A stretch of DNA of 64,000 nucleotides. It comes from Heterocephalus glaber (Eukaryota; Chordata; Mammalia; Rodentia; Bathyergidae). The stretch's first letter is position 1. Each line of letters begins with the position of its first letter. The translations under genes and the position numbers were made by a program. The stretch covers positions 40,822,573-40,886,572 of the forward strand of contig NW_004624734.1 in the NCBI RefSeq assembly GCF_000247695.1, written 5' to 3'. Positions 47,577 to 58,401 of this stretch are shown here, piece by piece. The notes below the pieces were generated by a model, which saw nothing but the letters and a program-made list of their open reading frames with translations, had not been told where the DNA came from and ran no database searches.

Positions 47577-47672
47577 ATGGGCCAGGTATTTAGCTCAGTG
47601 GTTCCTCTGCCTGCCTCGCAAGCGCAAGGTCCCGAGTTTGATCCCCAGTACAAAAAAATAAAAAATAAAAAA
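47577..47672 (+). mobile_element. ID-type SINE
   Basis: ggccaggtatttagctcagt, gtcccgagtttgatccccag and an A-rich tail. The near-exact duplication atccttgtggaa / atccttgttgaa lies at 47565-47576 and 47673-47684. Confidence 0.92.
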
Positions 47673-47684
47673 ATCCTTGTTGAA

Positions 47685-48639
47685 AGTACATAATTTTATA
47701 AGAAATGATACTCCGAGAAAGTCTATAAATATGTTCCTAGATGAGAAGCATGGAAAAAAATGCTAGAAGTTAGTATATTTTCCTTCAAGCTATATTGTTT
47801 TCATTTTGCATTTTAAATATATACGTATATAACTACACATAACATATTATATAGCAAAATATTTTCTTGCCCTGTGGGCTGAGTCTCTTATGAATCTATA
47901 AACTAAATGGTGGTTTTAAAGTTTCTCTTTGCTTTAAAATGTGCCCACTAGTTCACATATCTGCAGCCACCAGTTAAGAGGGGTTTAGAAACACAGTTTG
48001 AAAGCCCTGAGTCTGAAGTTGTACTAACTCTCCAGTCTTCCACGGGCTCTACTTGAAGCTTCCTCTTGTGTCCTCCCACATCTCTTTGGAGATCTAGGGG
48101 TGACAATTGGGAAAATAAATTTAAATTTGATCATTTGGAGGATGTCAGAGAAATCCAGAGGGTCCCAGCTGAAGACTTCCCTAATGTCTTTCCTTACTTC
48201 TGTCAACACATTGTATGTAAGACTGAGTGCTAATCAGCCTGTACGGGTCTCTGTCAGCTGCAGAACTTGGTCAGATTAATGTTAACCCCAGAGACTGGTT
48301 CCAACTCCAGGTCATTCTTGTTATGCAGGCCAGAGGCTGACAGCCCGGGCTGTTGCCCCTCAGGTCCCTGTGGGGGTTTTGATGATACAAGGCCAGGACC
48401 TATCCACAGAAATTCTGATTTAGGGAATCAGTCGGTGTCAGAGTGGAGATGAAGAACAGACACTCATTTAATGTAAAGGAAAAGCTTTAAACAATTACAA
48501 CTGATCAATAATGTAATCACCTTTCTGTGAACTCTGTGCTTTTGGAAGCTTTCCAACTGAGGCTACATGATTAAACAGTCACTCCTCTTTCTCCATCATA
48601 AAATATAAGTACACTCTAAAGCACCTTTTCTACATGATC
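47685..48639. other. Stretch without a gene; possible MER5-like trace
   Basis: A segment at about 48280-48440 (ctatccacagaaattctgat, ttagggaatcag) weakly resembles a hAT-type MER5 element. Nothing else recognised. Confidence 0.3.
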
Positions 48640-48830
48640 TCATGAATCTGCACACATGTCCAGTGGGTTAGGAGTCATTATTCTTTTCCATTTTACACAC
48701 GAAAGTGAGATGTGGGGAGTATAGATGATTTGCCTAAGATCAGACAGTGATAAAAAGATGAAGGCAGGACTTCTGTGAAGATATTTCCTAACCCACTAAC
48801 CCATGAAGCCTCAAGCTTAAATGCAGTGTG
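48640..48830 (+). repeat. MIR-like remnant
   Basis: attcttttccattttacaca, gatttgcctaagatcagaca and ggcaggacttctgtgaag are in MIR order. Confidence 0.6.
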
Positions 48831-49317
48831 CCTCTTTTCATCATTGGCTTAGACCATGAAGCAGCACTGGCTTTGCTCAAGTGGAATACAGCATCTATTT
48901 AGAGTTGGTTGAAAAAACAAAACTGGCTCAAAGAAGGGTCAGGAAAGTCCTAAAGATAATTACGACAGAAATAAAAGGGTGCACATAAAATGTAAGGACA
49001 TCCAACCTGCATTATTCTGAGATACTGGGTTTGAGAGATACTGGGTTTGAACACAAACATGGGGCAATGCTTGAAATTCCACAATAGCAGAAGTATGTGA
49101 ATGAGGTGTTCCAGAACAGAGTTGAAATGTTGGCGATGCATCCAAAGCTTCTGAGATGACTGACTGCACGAACGCTCAGTGGGGAAAGTCCATCTCCACT
49201 TCTTTCTCCACGTGGGGTCGGGGTGGGGGGCCCTTCACTAAAGGAACCCTTTATTCCCCCCCCCCCCCTTAGGATCTAAACTATTTCCACCACATTCATT
49301 CAAAGTCCTGACTCTGC

Positions 49318-49480
49318 TTTAGCTAGGCATGGAGTCACACACTTGTAATCTCAGCACACTGGGGGGCTGAGGCAGGAAGATCAGAAGTTTGGGTCTAGCC
49401 TGGACAACTTAGCAACTTAATGAGACCCTGTCCCTCCCTCTCCCTCTCCCTCTCCCTCTCCCTCTCCTCAAAATAAAAAT
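49318..49480 (+). mobile_element. B1-like SINE with (CCCTCT)n
   Basis: ttagctaggcatggagtcac and gggctgaggcaggaagatca, ending in 'gagaccctgtccc', with an expanded (ccctct)n block at 49433-49467 and an aaaat tail. Confidence 0.8.
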
Positions 49481-49485
49481 AAAAA

Positions 49486-49622
49486 ATAGGGCTGGGGACA
49501 TAACTCAGTGCAAAGACCCTGAGTTCCAAGGACCCCCAAAAGTGGGGTGGGGTAGCTGTATAGCTCGGTAGTAGAGAGCTTGCTTAGTATGTGGGAGGGC
49601 CTGGGTCCAATCCTTAGCACCC
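49486..49622 (+). mobile_element. Two adjoining old ID-like units
   Basis: First unit gggctggggacataactcag ... ccaaggacccccaaaa. Second unit ggggtagctgtatagctcgg ... gggtccaatccttagcaccc. Both are decayed. Confidence 0.65.
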
Positions 49623-50479
49623 TTACCCAAATGAAACTAATATAACGAACCAATTTGCTGGCCAATGGATAATGGATAGAGACCGACTTTCTCCTAAGTA
49701 AGGTATTTGGATTTTAGCAAGGGCCATCTTGCTGGTACCAACTAAGTCACTCAAATAGTAGGAAGTCAGTGGTAGGATAGATGCTTCAGAGTAAATTGCT
49801 CTTCCATTCCCTTCCGGTTCTGCATAGAGGCAGCTGTCTGCTCTGGCTTGGTTGGCTTGGCCCAGTGTCAGATCTTTGCTGTGCAGTAGAGGTAGGTTAA
49901 GGGGCAGCCATGAACAGAACGGAACCCAGAATGGAAAACAGCACATGGAGATGGTATTTTGTCCATGGATTGGGGATTACTATCCTAAGCAGCCAGGACT
50001 TTTCCAGTAGAGTTTTATACAATAAAATAAATGTGTTCTGCACATTTAGTGTTTAAATAAACATAGAGGATTTATTTCTAGCCATAATGTAAATTGGTCA
50101 TGAGGAAAGTTATGAGAAGAGAGTTCAAGCTGAAATTTTGGACCTCCTGGTCTTTGTCAGAGTCTGTGTGCTTAAACAATACTGATTTCAGCATAAATAA
50201 CTCACTTCTTATGAAACATTTGTAAGATGTTTTGCTCTAAGAATTTCCCCCCTTTTAAAAAAAGGTACTGTTAATGTGAACAAAAGTATACAGAAACAGA
50301 CATGAGTAAACCAAGGGCAAAGTGCAAAATGTATATGCTCATGTGTGTTTTCACTGGAGCTTTTGATTTTTATATTTGTATTTAAAATTTCAACGAAATA
50401 CTGTGTCCCAAGATACTCATTCCTAAAATATGTACTGGAACAATAGTTTCCAAAACAATTTTAGTTTATTTATTTATTT
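49623..50479. other. Stretch without recognised features
   Basis: The minus-strand open frame 49623-49946 (107 codons) begins in unique sequence and shows no domain or family likeness. Confidence 0.4.
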
Positions 50480-50730
50480 TCATGGTTTTTTGTTTTGTTG
50501 CTTTTTTTTTTGAGACAGGGTCTTCCTGTGTAGTCCTGGCTGGCTCTGAACTTGCTATGTAACCCAGACTGGCCTCCAACTCTTGATCCTCCTACCTCAG
50601 CCTCCTGAGTACTTGTATTACAGGCAAGTTTCATCACACCTAGCTTTTTTTCTATACTGGAATTGAGCTCAGGACCTTTCACTTGCCAGGTGGGCCTGGT
50701 GCCACTGAGCCACACACCTAGATTTTTCAA
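50480..50730 (-). mobile_element. Composite SINE (B1 and ID units)
   Basis: ttgagacagggtcttcctgt, ctacctcagcctcctgagta, then an ID part (actggaattgagctcaggac, gccactgagccacacacct). Confidence 0.85.
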
Positions 50731-50999
50731 TCATTTTTTTCAAAAACTTTTACCTGCAGAAATAAATCCTTTTTGTCTTGTGATCCAACATCCTCTGACC
50801 CTCACATCCCTGAAATAAGTTTCATATGCAAAGTTTATTATATGCATTACATTCTAGTATTTTCCACTCTATCTTCTACTTCTTTTTTCTTTCTTATTTT
50901 AACGAAATGATAGTATTTCACTAGCAGGTTGGAATGCGTGGGTTGAAATGCTGCCTTGGAGAAACTCTTGCATGCATATAAAAATGTTTATAGTAGCAC

Positions 51000-51740
51000 T
51001 GTTTGAAATAGCAGAGAAGTAGGAAAATGCAAGTGGCCAATAATAAATACTATAATAACAGTTGAGTATAACATGGATTGTGGTGTTAGGAAAAGCTCTT
51101 CTGAGGAAATGACATTTAAATCCAGCCTAGAAGGCAAAGAACTACCCCACCTCAATGCTGGCACTGAAGGGGGCTCATGTGATTGGGCTGTAGGAGGGCC
51201 AGGAGATAGGGATGTGGGGAGAGTGGGCGGCCTGTGGAAGACCAGTTATGCAATGCCTTGTAGGTGATATTAAGTACAGAGAATTTTCATCTAAGTGCAA
51301 TGGGTAGCCATTGAAGGGTTTTAAGCTGAGGGGTAGAATAATCCAATTTTTCAATCATATTCCTGGTTCCTGTGTGAAGGATGGATTAGAAAAAGGATGA
51401 AGGAAAATGAATTAAGAAACTGTTGTGAAAATCTTCGGTGGCTTGGATTGTGCTGGGAGTGGAAACAGAGAGAAGGAGGTGGATACAGTGAATGGGGGTT
51501 TGGTACGCGAACTCGGAGATGGCTCTTTTGGAAGTTGGGGCTGAATGAGGCAGATGGGATTGAAGGTAAGGGCTGTGTCAAGGATGATGCACCCTATATT
51601 CTGCAAGAGCCACTGAGGAGATAAAAATGTCATTTCCTGATGGAGAAGACTGAAGGGGAGCACATCTCAGTGGGGAAAGATTGAGAATTTGGTTTTGTCT
51701 TAAAAATCTGAGATGCCTGTGAGAAGTGCAAACTGAGGGC
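51000..51740 (+). repeat. Old eutherian interspersed repeat, part 1
   Basis: After a short L1-like start (aaaatgtttatagtagcact), the text gcaatgccttgtaggtgata, gggtagccattgaagggttt, tgaggcagatgggattgaag and tttgtcttaaaaatctgaga follows the order of a long, ancient eutherian repeat. Open frames on both strands (51351-51663) come from it. Family name uncertain. Confidence 0.5.
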
Positions 51741-51929
51741 TCAGGTTCTCCACTGGCTATGCACACCTGGAGCACAGCAAGGAGCACAGATGGGAGATAC
51801 ATATTTGAGAACCTGCAGCTATGGACACTAAGGAAAAAATCCAATTCCTCCGTACTCCCACTCAGCAACCAATACAAATACTTCTGTGATCCCATAATAT
51901 ATGGACATTTCTCCCACCATCAATCAATC

Positions 51930-51949
51930 AATTGATCGATCGATCAATT
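51930..51949. repeat. 20-bp perfect palindrome
   Basis: aattgatcgatcgatcaatt reads the same on both strands. It is preceded by (caat)n, so it probably arose from simple-repeat slippage and inversion. Confidence 0.9.
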
Positions 51950-52689
51950 CCTGGTATCCTCAAACACCCCTACATATCCAGCTGGCAGTCCTCAAATTCA
52001 ATTCATTTCTGACACTCTCCACCTGAAGATAGCATCAGATTCCACAGGTGGAGGGCTCAGTCCCACAAGACTGCTCCCACTTTAGAAGCCAATTTCAAGT
52101 AATAAGTTGTTACCTATAATTCTGGCTGATGGATGATGATAAATTGGGGTTCTTGTTATCCCTTCCTTGAGTTTGACTAATTTACTAGAGCTAAACTCTG
52201 GGAAACATTACTTATATTTATGGGCATATTATAAAGGCATTACAAAAGATACCCATGAATACCAGACAAGGAAATGGTTAGAACAAAGTATGGGGGAAAG
52301 ATCTTGGAGCTCTTTTATCCTCTCTTGGTGTGTGGCTATCCAGAAACTCTCCAAATCCTGTCCTTTTCGGTTTTTATGGAGGCTTTATTACAAGAGCATG
52401 ATTGATTGAATCGTTGATGATTAACAGAACTTTCAGCCCCTTTGCCTTCCCTACATTTGGCAGGGGGTGATGAAACTCCCAACCTTCTAACCTGACTTGG
52501 TCTTTCTGGTGACCATTCCCAATGCTGAAGCCACCTAGTGATCAATCCTCAGTGAATATATTAGCAAACAAAATGATACTTGTCACTTTGGAGATTCTAA
52601 GGATTTCAGGAGCTATATGTTAAGAAGCAGGGATGAAGGCCAAATATATATTTCATAATATGAGAGCAACCACTATAAATGAGATTATG

Positions 52690-53080
52690 AAAAAACAGAG
52701 CACAAGAAAAGGAGAGAACTTAGGAGAGAATTGCAAGGAGCTCTGAAATTCAGATGAGGGTTGTGAAGAAGTGTTCAGAAAAAGAGTCTGAGAAGCCATG
52801 GCCACAGGGTTGTAGGAAATGTGGAGTGCGTGGTCTTATAGCAACGAAACTGAAGAAAATTTTTAAGAATTGGTCAGTAATCAACAGTACCAAGCTCTGT
52901 TAAGAAGATAAACGTGGTGAGGCTGAGAAGAATCTGTTTGATTTAAGAATGCAAATGTTACTGGTGACCTTTGCAAGAGCTGTTATTATAGATTGGTAGG
53001 GGCCAAAGAATAAAAAGGAAGAGAAGAAGTAGAGACAGTGAGTCCAACTGGCTCTGGTGAACCTGGGCAGGAAAGAAGCG
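52690..53080 (+). repeat. Old eutherian interspersed repeat, part 2
   Basis: caagctctgttaagaagata, actggtgacctttgcaagag and ggggccaaagaataaaaagg continue the same old repeat as at 51000-51740. The region between (51741-52689) holds no recognised feature. Confidence 0.45.
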
Positions 53081-53254
53081 AAGAGTGCTGGAGATATAGC
53101 CAGGAGGAATGTGCTATCAAGGAAGGTATTTTTATTTGTTACTTAAAAGTGGAAGATAAAATGTTCCTTGATTTACAATGGAATTCTATTAAACAAATCC
53201 ATCATTAAGTTGACTATTTTCTAAGTCAAAATGCACTTAATATATCTAACCTAC

Positions 53255-53553
53255 TGTTATGGCTTGTATCTGGATGTCCTCCCAAAGCCTCATGTGGTCA
53301 GGGCATAGGCGGGGCTTTTCAGAGGTAGCTGGATCTAGGGAATGGGATGCTGGGATCAAGGGTGCCCCTCCCTGGGTGAGAGTGCTATCTGCCCTAATGG
53401 TGGGTAGGCTGGGTGGAATATAAGGGACTGCAAGAGGGCTGCTGCTTGCTGCTTCACTGCTTGCTGCCTTCTCCCTGTCCTGCTTTGCCACAGACTGTTT
53501 CTCCTCTGTGATGCCCCTCTGTCACTCCGCACTGCCTTGGAGCCAGCCAACTA
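53255..53553 (+). mobile_element. MaLR LTR, left part (split by Tigger)
   Basis: Starts tgttatggcttgtatctgga and runs to agccagccaacta, where the Tigger element begins. It continues at 56509-56610. It resembles the LTR at 59751 along its length. Confidence 0.85.
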
Positions 53554-56508
53554 CAGCAGACCCTTGACTTAGGAACTCAATTCATTCACAAGAGCTGGTT
53601 GTAACTCAAGTTGGTTTTAAGTCAAGACTATTTTTCCCATAAGAAATAATGGAAATACCCATTCTGAACCTCCCAAAGCACCCCTTAACTAACTTTTTCA
53701 TGATAAAAAGGGTTATATAATGTGTGTAATTTACCAGAAACACCAACAATTTTCTTAGTGGCGTCACCAAAAAGTTATAAAATGTGCCTAATTGACCAGA
53801 AACAACAATTTCCTACTGTACGCACCATTCAAATTGACATCTGTGGCTTCCAGGAAGGAAGGATGAAATGGAAGGTAGTACTTGTATGTGAATTTAGCAG
53901 GATTAGAAAACACAAGGTATATATAAAAATTCAGGTCTATGTATTCATAGGTAGGTTTTCAAGCTAGGAATATACTTTCTTTAATAGGTGCTATTCAAAT
54001 TTTATATTCCCTCCAGAGTTAGTTTCATTAATTTGTCTTCTGAATTACTTCATAGAAGTTGCCAAATTTATTTCAAAAAAGATTTTTGTAATATGCTTTC
54101 TATATCCTTTTAAATTCTGTAAAATCTGTGGTAATGTCTCCTAGATCTTGATAATGTAATTTAAAAAGTGTATAGTTGATATTGTGTAATAGGAAGAAAA
54201 GGTCTAAAGGAGCAGGGGAAGTGGGAGGGGTAGAGGAAAGGAAAGAAGGGTAAAGAAAAAATATGAGAAAAGGAAAAAAATGGAAACAAAGCTTTTGCAA
54301 ATAGGTAAGGGTTGAGGGGATGAAGGGAGGGCAGGGGAAGGGGAAAAAATAAGAACCAAGATACTCATGTAATGGAACACAATCCCAATGACGAATGTAA
54401 CTGTATTTTATACCTAAAATGTACCAATAAACTTAATGGGGGGGAAGAAATGGAAGGTAGTTATTGTTTGGAAGGAGAATACTCTTTCATAAAAACATCA
54501 GGAATCTGGCTCTCTGATGTCCTTTCTCTCCTTTGGAGAGTCTATAGCCCATTAGGACCTCCTTCTGGCTCACTAGGTCTCAATCTCTGGTCTAAGGCTG
54601 TCTGTTTCTGTCTTTTCTTTAACACTGTTCTGTAGTATGACATGACATTGTCATTAAGCAAGTGAATGCAGTGATTGGCTTTTTCTCTGTCTGGGTGAGA
54701 CAGAGAAACATTTGTAGCTCTATCCATTTTTTTCAGGATTTCCTTTATTTCAGAAGAACTTTGCTGCACTGATAGTTGATATTTCCCCTCCTCTTCAGAA
54801 GCTTTTCAGCTGCTATTCTCTGTTGCTCAGCCAGAAGTTTCTGAAGTTCCTCTGTAGACAATTCCTCTGACTGTTTCTCCACCAATTCCTCAACATCACC
54901 ACTGTCTACCTGCAAGCCTATGGATTCTGCTATAGTGACAGTGTCATCAACCACAGGGTCAATTGAAGGCTCAGGCTCCTCTACACAGCCTTCAAAGTCT
55001 CTTTCCTGTGTAATTTTAGGCCACACTTTCTTCCAGGCAGATCTCACTGTCCTTAGAGAGACATTGGCCCAGGATTTCTCAACCCCAAATAGGAAAGGAT
55101 GTTGTAATGTTCCTTCCATAACTCTTTAATGGTTAAATGTGTATCTGAGACCATCTGGAAGCACTTCAGGGACAGTTACTTGGTGTACAGCTTCTTAAAG
55201 TTAGCTATAACCTGCTGGCCCATAGGTTGCAGTAAGGGAGTTGTATTAGGTAGGAGGAACTCAACTGAGAGCCATGGGAATTCTTCAGCCAACTCTTCTT
55301 CCAAATCTTGTGGGTAAGCAGAAGCATTGTCCATGATGAGGAGAGCCTTGAGTGGTAAACCTTTGTCCCCTAGATATTTCTTAACAGTAGGACAGAAAGC
55401 TTCCCTGATCCACTCAGGAAAAAGTACTTTTGTTACCCAGGCTTTTGAATGAGATCCCCACATAACCCCTAGCCTATTCTTCATGACTTTATGTTTCTGA
55501 ACGCTTCAGGGTTCTCAGACTGATAATCTGAGAGAAGCTTTATCTTGAGGTCCCTACTCACATTGGGACATAGCAAGAAGGTTAGTCTATCCTTCATGGT
55601 CTTGTGGCCTGGCATTTTCTTCTTTTCCTGGGTAGTGATATTCTCCTGGGCATTTTCTTCCAGAAAAGGCCAGTTTCATCACAGTTGAAAACTTGTTGAG
55701 AGCAAAAGCCATTTCTCTGTGCCATCATTTTGAAGTGGTGTATATAATTTTCAGCAGTCCTTTTATCAGCACTGGCTGCTTCGCCATGCTTAATTATGCT
55801 ATGAACCCCAGTTCTCCCTTTAAAATTGTGAAACCATCCCTCTCTGGCATGAAATGTTTCACCATTACCACTTGTTGATGGAGTATCCTTTATAAAACCT
55901 GCATTTATAGCCCTAGGTTTTTCACAAATTATAGACTCAGATAGGCTATAACCTGCCATCTGCTTTTCATTTATCCACAATAATAATAACCTTTCTACCT
56001 CACCTAGCACTGTTGATCATGACTTACTAATTTGAGTAACACCTTTAGCCGCAGTAGCTTCCTTATACAATCATTTCTCCATAAGATTGTCGAGATGGTG
56101 GACTTCGACATGCTGTACATATTAGTGAGATCAGTCACATGAACACCACTCTCATATTTCTCCACAATTTCCTTCTTTTCAGTTGTGATTGCTTTCTTTA
56201 TTTTCCCTTCTTTCCTTAGCTTATTTTCTAGCTTTTGGGGGCTATTTGATAGCAGTAATTGTAGCAATTATATAAAGCACTTACTGAAATCACATCCATA
56301 AACATGCTCACCTGTGCTCAGGCTGATGCTTACCTATGCTTTTACATGTTTTTCTGGATCATGAGTCTTTGTTTAAAGACTCAAGTGGCCGGCATAAGTG
56401 GTTGGCATTTGGGTTGTAACTCAAGACATTGGTCATAAATTTAAACTAAAATTCCAGTCATAACCCAAGTTGTTCGTATGTGAGGCAGGTTGTAACTCGA
56501 GGGTCCAT
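53554..56508 (-). mobile_element. Autonomous Tigger/pogo-type DNA transposon (2955 bp), inactive
   Basis: The left end reads cagcagacccttgacttagg; the reverse complement of the right end reads atggaccctcgagttacaac, an imperfect inverted repeat extending roughly 60 bp. TA lies on both sides (53552-53553 and 56509-56510). The intact relative at about 40005-40020 reads ccaactatggactg, so the empty site carried a single TA, as expected for Tc1/mariner-pogo insertion. The minus strand encodes a broken transposase. Confidence 0.93.
54542..56267 (-). pseudogene. Tigger/pogo transposase pseudogene (CENPB-like, DDE)
   Basis: A DNA-binding and DDE-superfamily transposase, read on the minus strand in five open pieces in different frames. 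56267-56004 is the N-terminal psq-type helix-turn-helix (EKKEIVEKYESGVHVTDLTN). 56010-55594 carries the CENPB/Tc5 domain (REGWFHNFKGRTGVHS) and the first catalytic Asp in FNCDETGLFWKKMP (codon 55680-55678). 55484-55176 carries the second Asp in LLIMDNASAYP (55331-55329), but the third catalytic position in LLQPMGQQVI is Gly (55220-55218) instead of Asp. 55119-54745 and 54769-54542 form the acidic, helical C-terminus. Multiple frameshifts plus the lost Asp make it inactive. About 550 residues in all, the usual Tigger size. Confidence 0.92.
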
Positions 56509-56610
56509 TATGGACTGACACCTCTACAAACTGTAAGCCAAAATAAACCTTCCCTCCTCTAACTTTGGGTGTCAGGTATTTTTTCCCCCAGCAATGAAGA
56601 ATAGTTGGTT
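56509..56610 (+). mobile_element. MaLR LTR, right part
   Basis: Continues tatggactgacacctctaca, then aaaataaacc (polyadenylation signal) and ggtgtcaggtattttttccc, the end of the same LTR begun at 53255. Confidence 0.85.
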
Positions 56611-56649
56611 CAAATGGAATTTCTACTTTTAGTTTTTTGAGGACTCTTC

Positions 56650-56830
56650 ATTAATGATTTCCATAGTTCATTTTACTAGTTCAAATTCCCATCAACATTG
56701 TAGAAGTGTTCCTTTCTCCCTGCAGCTTCACCAGCATTTGTTATTATTTGATTTCTTGACAATGGTTATGCTTTTAGAATGTCAGTGTTGTTTTCATTCG
56801 GACTTCTTTAATTGTTGCCATCACCTCTGG
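56650..56830 (-). mobile_element. L1 fragment
   Basis: Reverse-strand L1 ORF2-end text: caaattcccatcaacattgt, gcttcaccagcatttgttat and ttgacaatggttatgctttt. Confidence 0.65.
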
Positions 56831-57165
56831 ACATTGGTCCCCAAGTTTCCAGTTTCTTCAGCCTTCCAATAGAGACTTGCACCAGTGACTTCCTAGTGAG
56901 CTTTCAGGCCTTCAACATTGCTGCATCTTTCATCTTTCTTATTCTGCAGCTTCTGTCTCCTTGGGCTAAGCAGCTCCTGATTCCTTCCACTCTCCAGTGT
57001 ACAGATAGCTAGTGTGGACTCTTTCACCTATGATCCCACAGACAGCCATTGGGAACTCTCCTGCCCTTGATCCTGTAAGCCTACCCAGGAAATTCCTTTG
57101 TATAATTAAACATATATTTTCTATCTATTCTATTCCTCTAGACAGCCCCAACTAATACACAGATA
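56831..57165 (-). mobile_element. LTR-like repeat, copy 3 of the unnamed family
   Basis: Ends ttcctctagacagccccaac followed by taatacac, the complement of the 'attagggctc...ctagaggaac' start seen at 25648. Inverted and truncated. Confidence 0.6.
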
Positions 57166-57529
57166 CTTAAGAACAAAGTATACAGACATATTAATAATTT
57201 TATTTTATTGTTAAAAATAGTATACAGCTACGAGTTTGACATAGTTATAATTACATATCTTCACCTGAGATGATGCAGCCAGCTTTGTACCCCAGGTTGC
57301 ATTTATGGAAATTGTCCTACACTTCTACTTAACTTGAAATTCTATCATTCAAAGTGAAATTGAATCTATTTTGTGAACATTTACAGAGAATTAAAGAGAA
57401 AGAGAGAGAGAGAGATAATAGTTCCTTGTGAGTTCAGACCTACAAAAGGGTTAATTGTTAAAAGTACTGTCATGGACTGGTGCCCCCAGAAGTTAAGGAG
57501 AAACAAATATGGATTGACAATATCCACTA

Positions 57530-57730
57530 ATCTTTTTTGTACTAGGATTAAACCTAGTGCCTTTGCCCTTAGCTGTATACCCAGCCCTTACCTCCACTCC
57601 CTTTTGTTTTTCAGAGTTGAGGTCTCCCTAAGTCACCAATTTGTCCAGGGTGGACTCAAACATGCAATCTCCTATCTCTGTTTCCCAGAGTACTGAGATT
57701 GTATGAATGGTCCACTGTACCTGGATTCCA
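57530..57730 (-). mobile_element. Composite B1-dID SINE
   Basis: tactaggattaaacctagtg, gctgtatacccagccctta, then gttgaggtctccctaagtca and gagattgtatgaatggtcca. Confidence 0.78.
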
Positions 57731-57944
57731 ATAATCTTTGAAAAATGTTGGTGAAAATGTTTTCCTATAGTTTGAACTGATTAACTCTGATCCATGTTCC
57801 CTTTATTCTGTTTTTTCCCCAGCTGTTGAAAGGCAACATAGGACTTTTACTTCTTTCTCCTTTAATCTAATAAAATATGCAACTGAAGCCTAATGGTAGA
57901 CACAAGCAAAAGAAAATATCTGTCCAACATTTTCTCACTATTTG

Positions 57945-58038
57945 TTTTGTTTTGTTTGTTTGTTTGGTACCAGGGATCAAACTCACAACCTTGCACTTGT
58001 GAGGCAGGCGCAGTGCCACTGAGCTAAATCCCCGGCCC
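57945..58038 (-). mobile_element. ID-type SINE
   Basis: (gttt)n tail, ggtaccagggatcaaactca and actgagctaaatccccggcc. The flanks ttctcactattt and ttctcattattt form a near-exact duplication. Confidence 0.92.
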
Positions 58039-58265
58039 TTCTCATTATTTTTGATGGTGAAAATTCAGAATCCTGCAGAATTTGCTGCAGATTGCTATCT
58101 GCTGACCTACTTTTTATAATCTCGAACACATGAATTTCACAATTTTCACATGCCCTGGTGCTTTGCCATGGAGGAATAAAGTAGCACCGCCATCAGTGTT
58201 TCTTGTAAATCATTGAAAGAAAATAGCCCTCCCATAGCCACACTCTATAATATATTTGAATTGGA

Positions 58266-58344
58266 GGGGCTGGGGATTTAGCTCAGCGGTTTCACCGCCT
58301 GCTGCGCAAGCACAAGGACCCAAGTTCAATCCCAGGTACCAAAA

Positions 58345-58386
<42 letters not shown>
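58266..58386 (+). mobile_element. ID-type SINE with (AT)n
   Basis: ggggctggggatttagctca, gttcaatcccaggtacc, an A tail, then about 14 AT units. The duplication tatttgaattgga occurs on both sides. Confidence 0.93.
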
Positions 58387-58395
<9 letters not shown>

Positions 58396-58401
58396 AATTG
58401 G

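Noticed and set aside
54542..56267. Domesticated host gene of the TIGD/CENPB type
   Set aside because: At least four frameshifts, a lost catalytic Asp, intact transposon ends and target duplication show an ordinary dead transposon copy.
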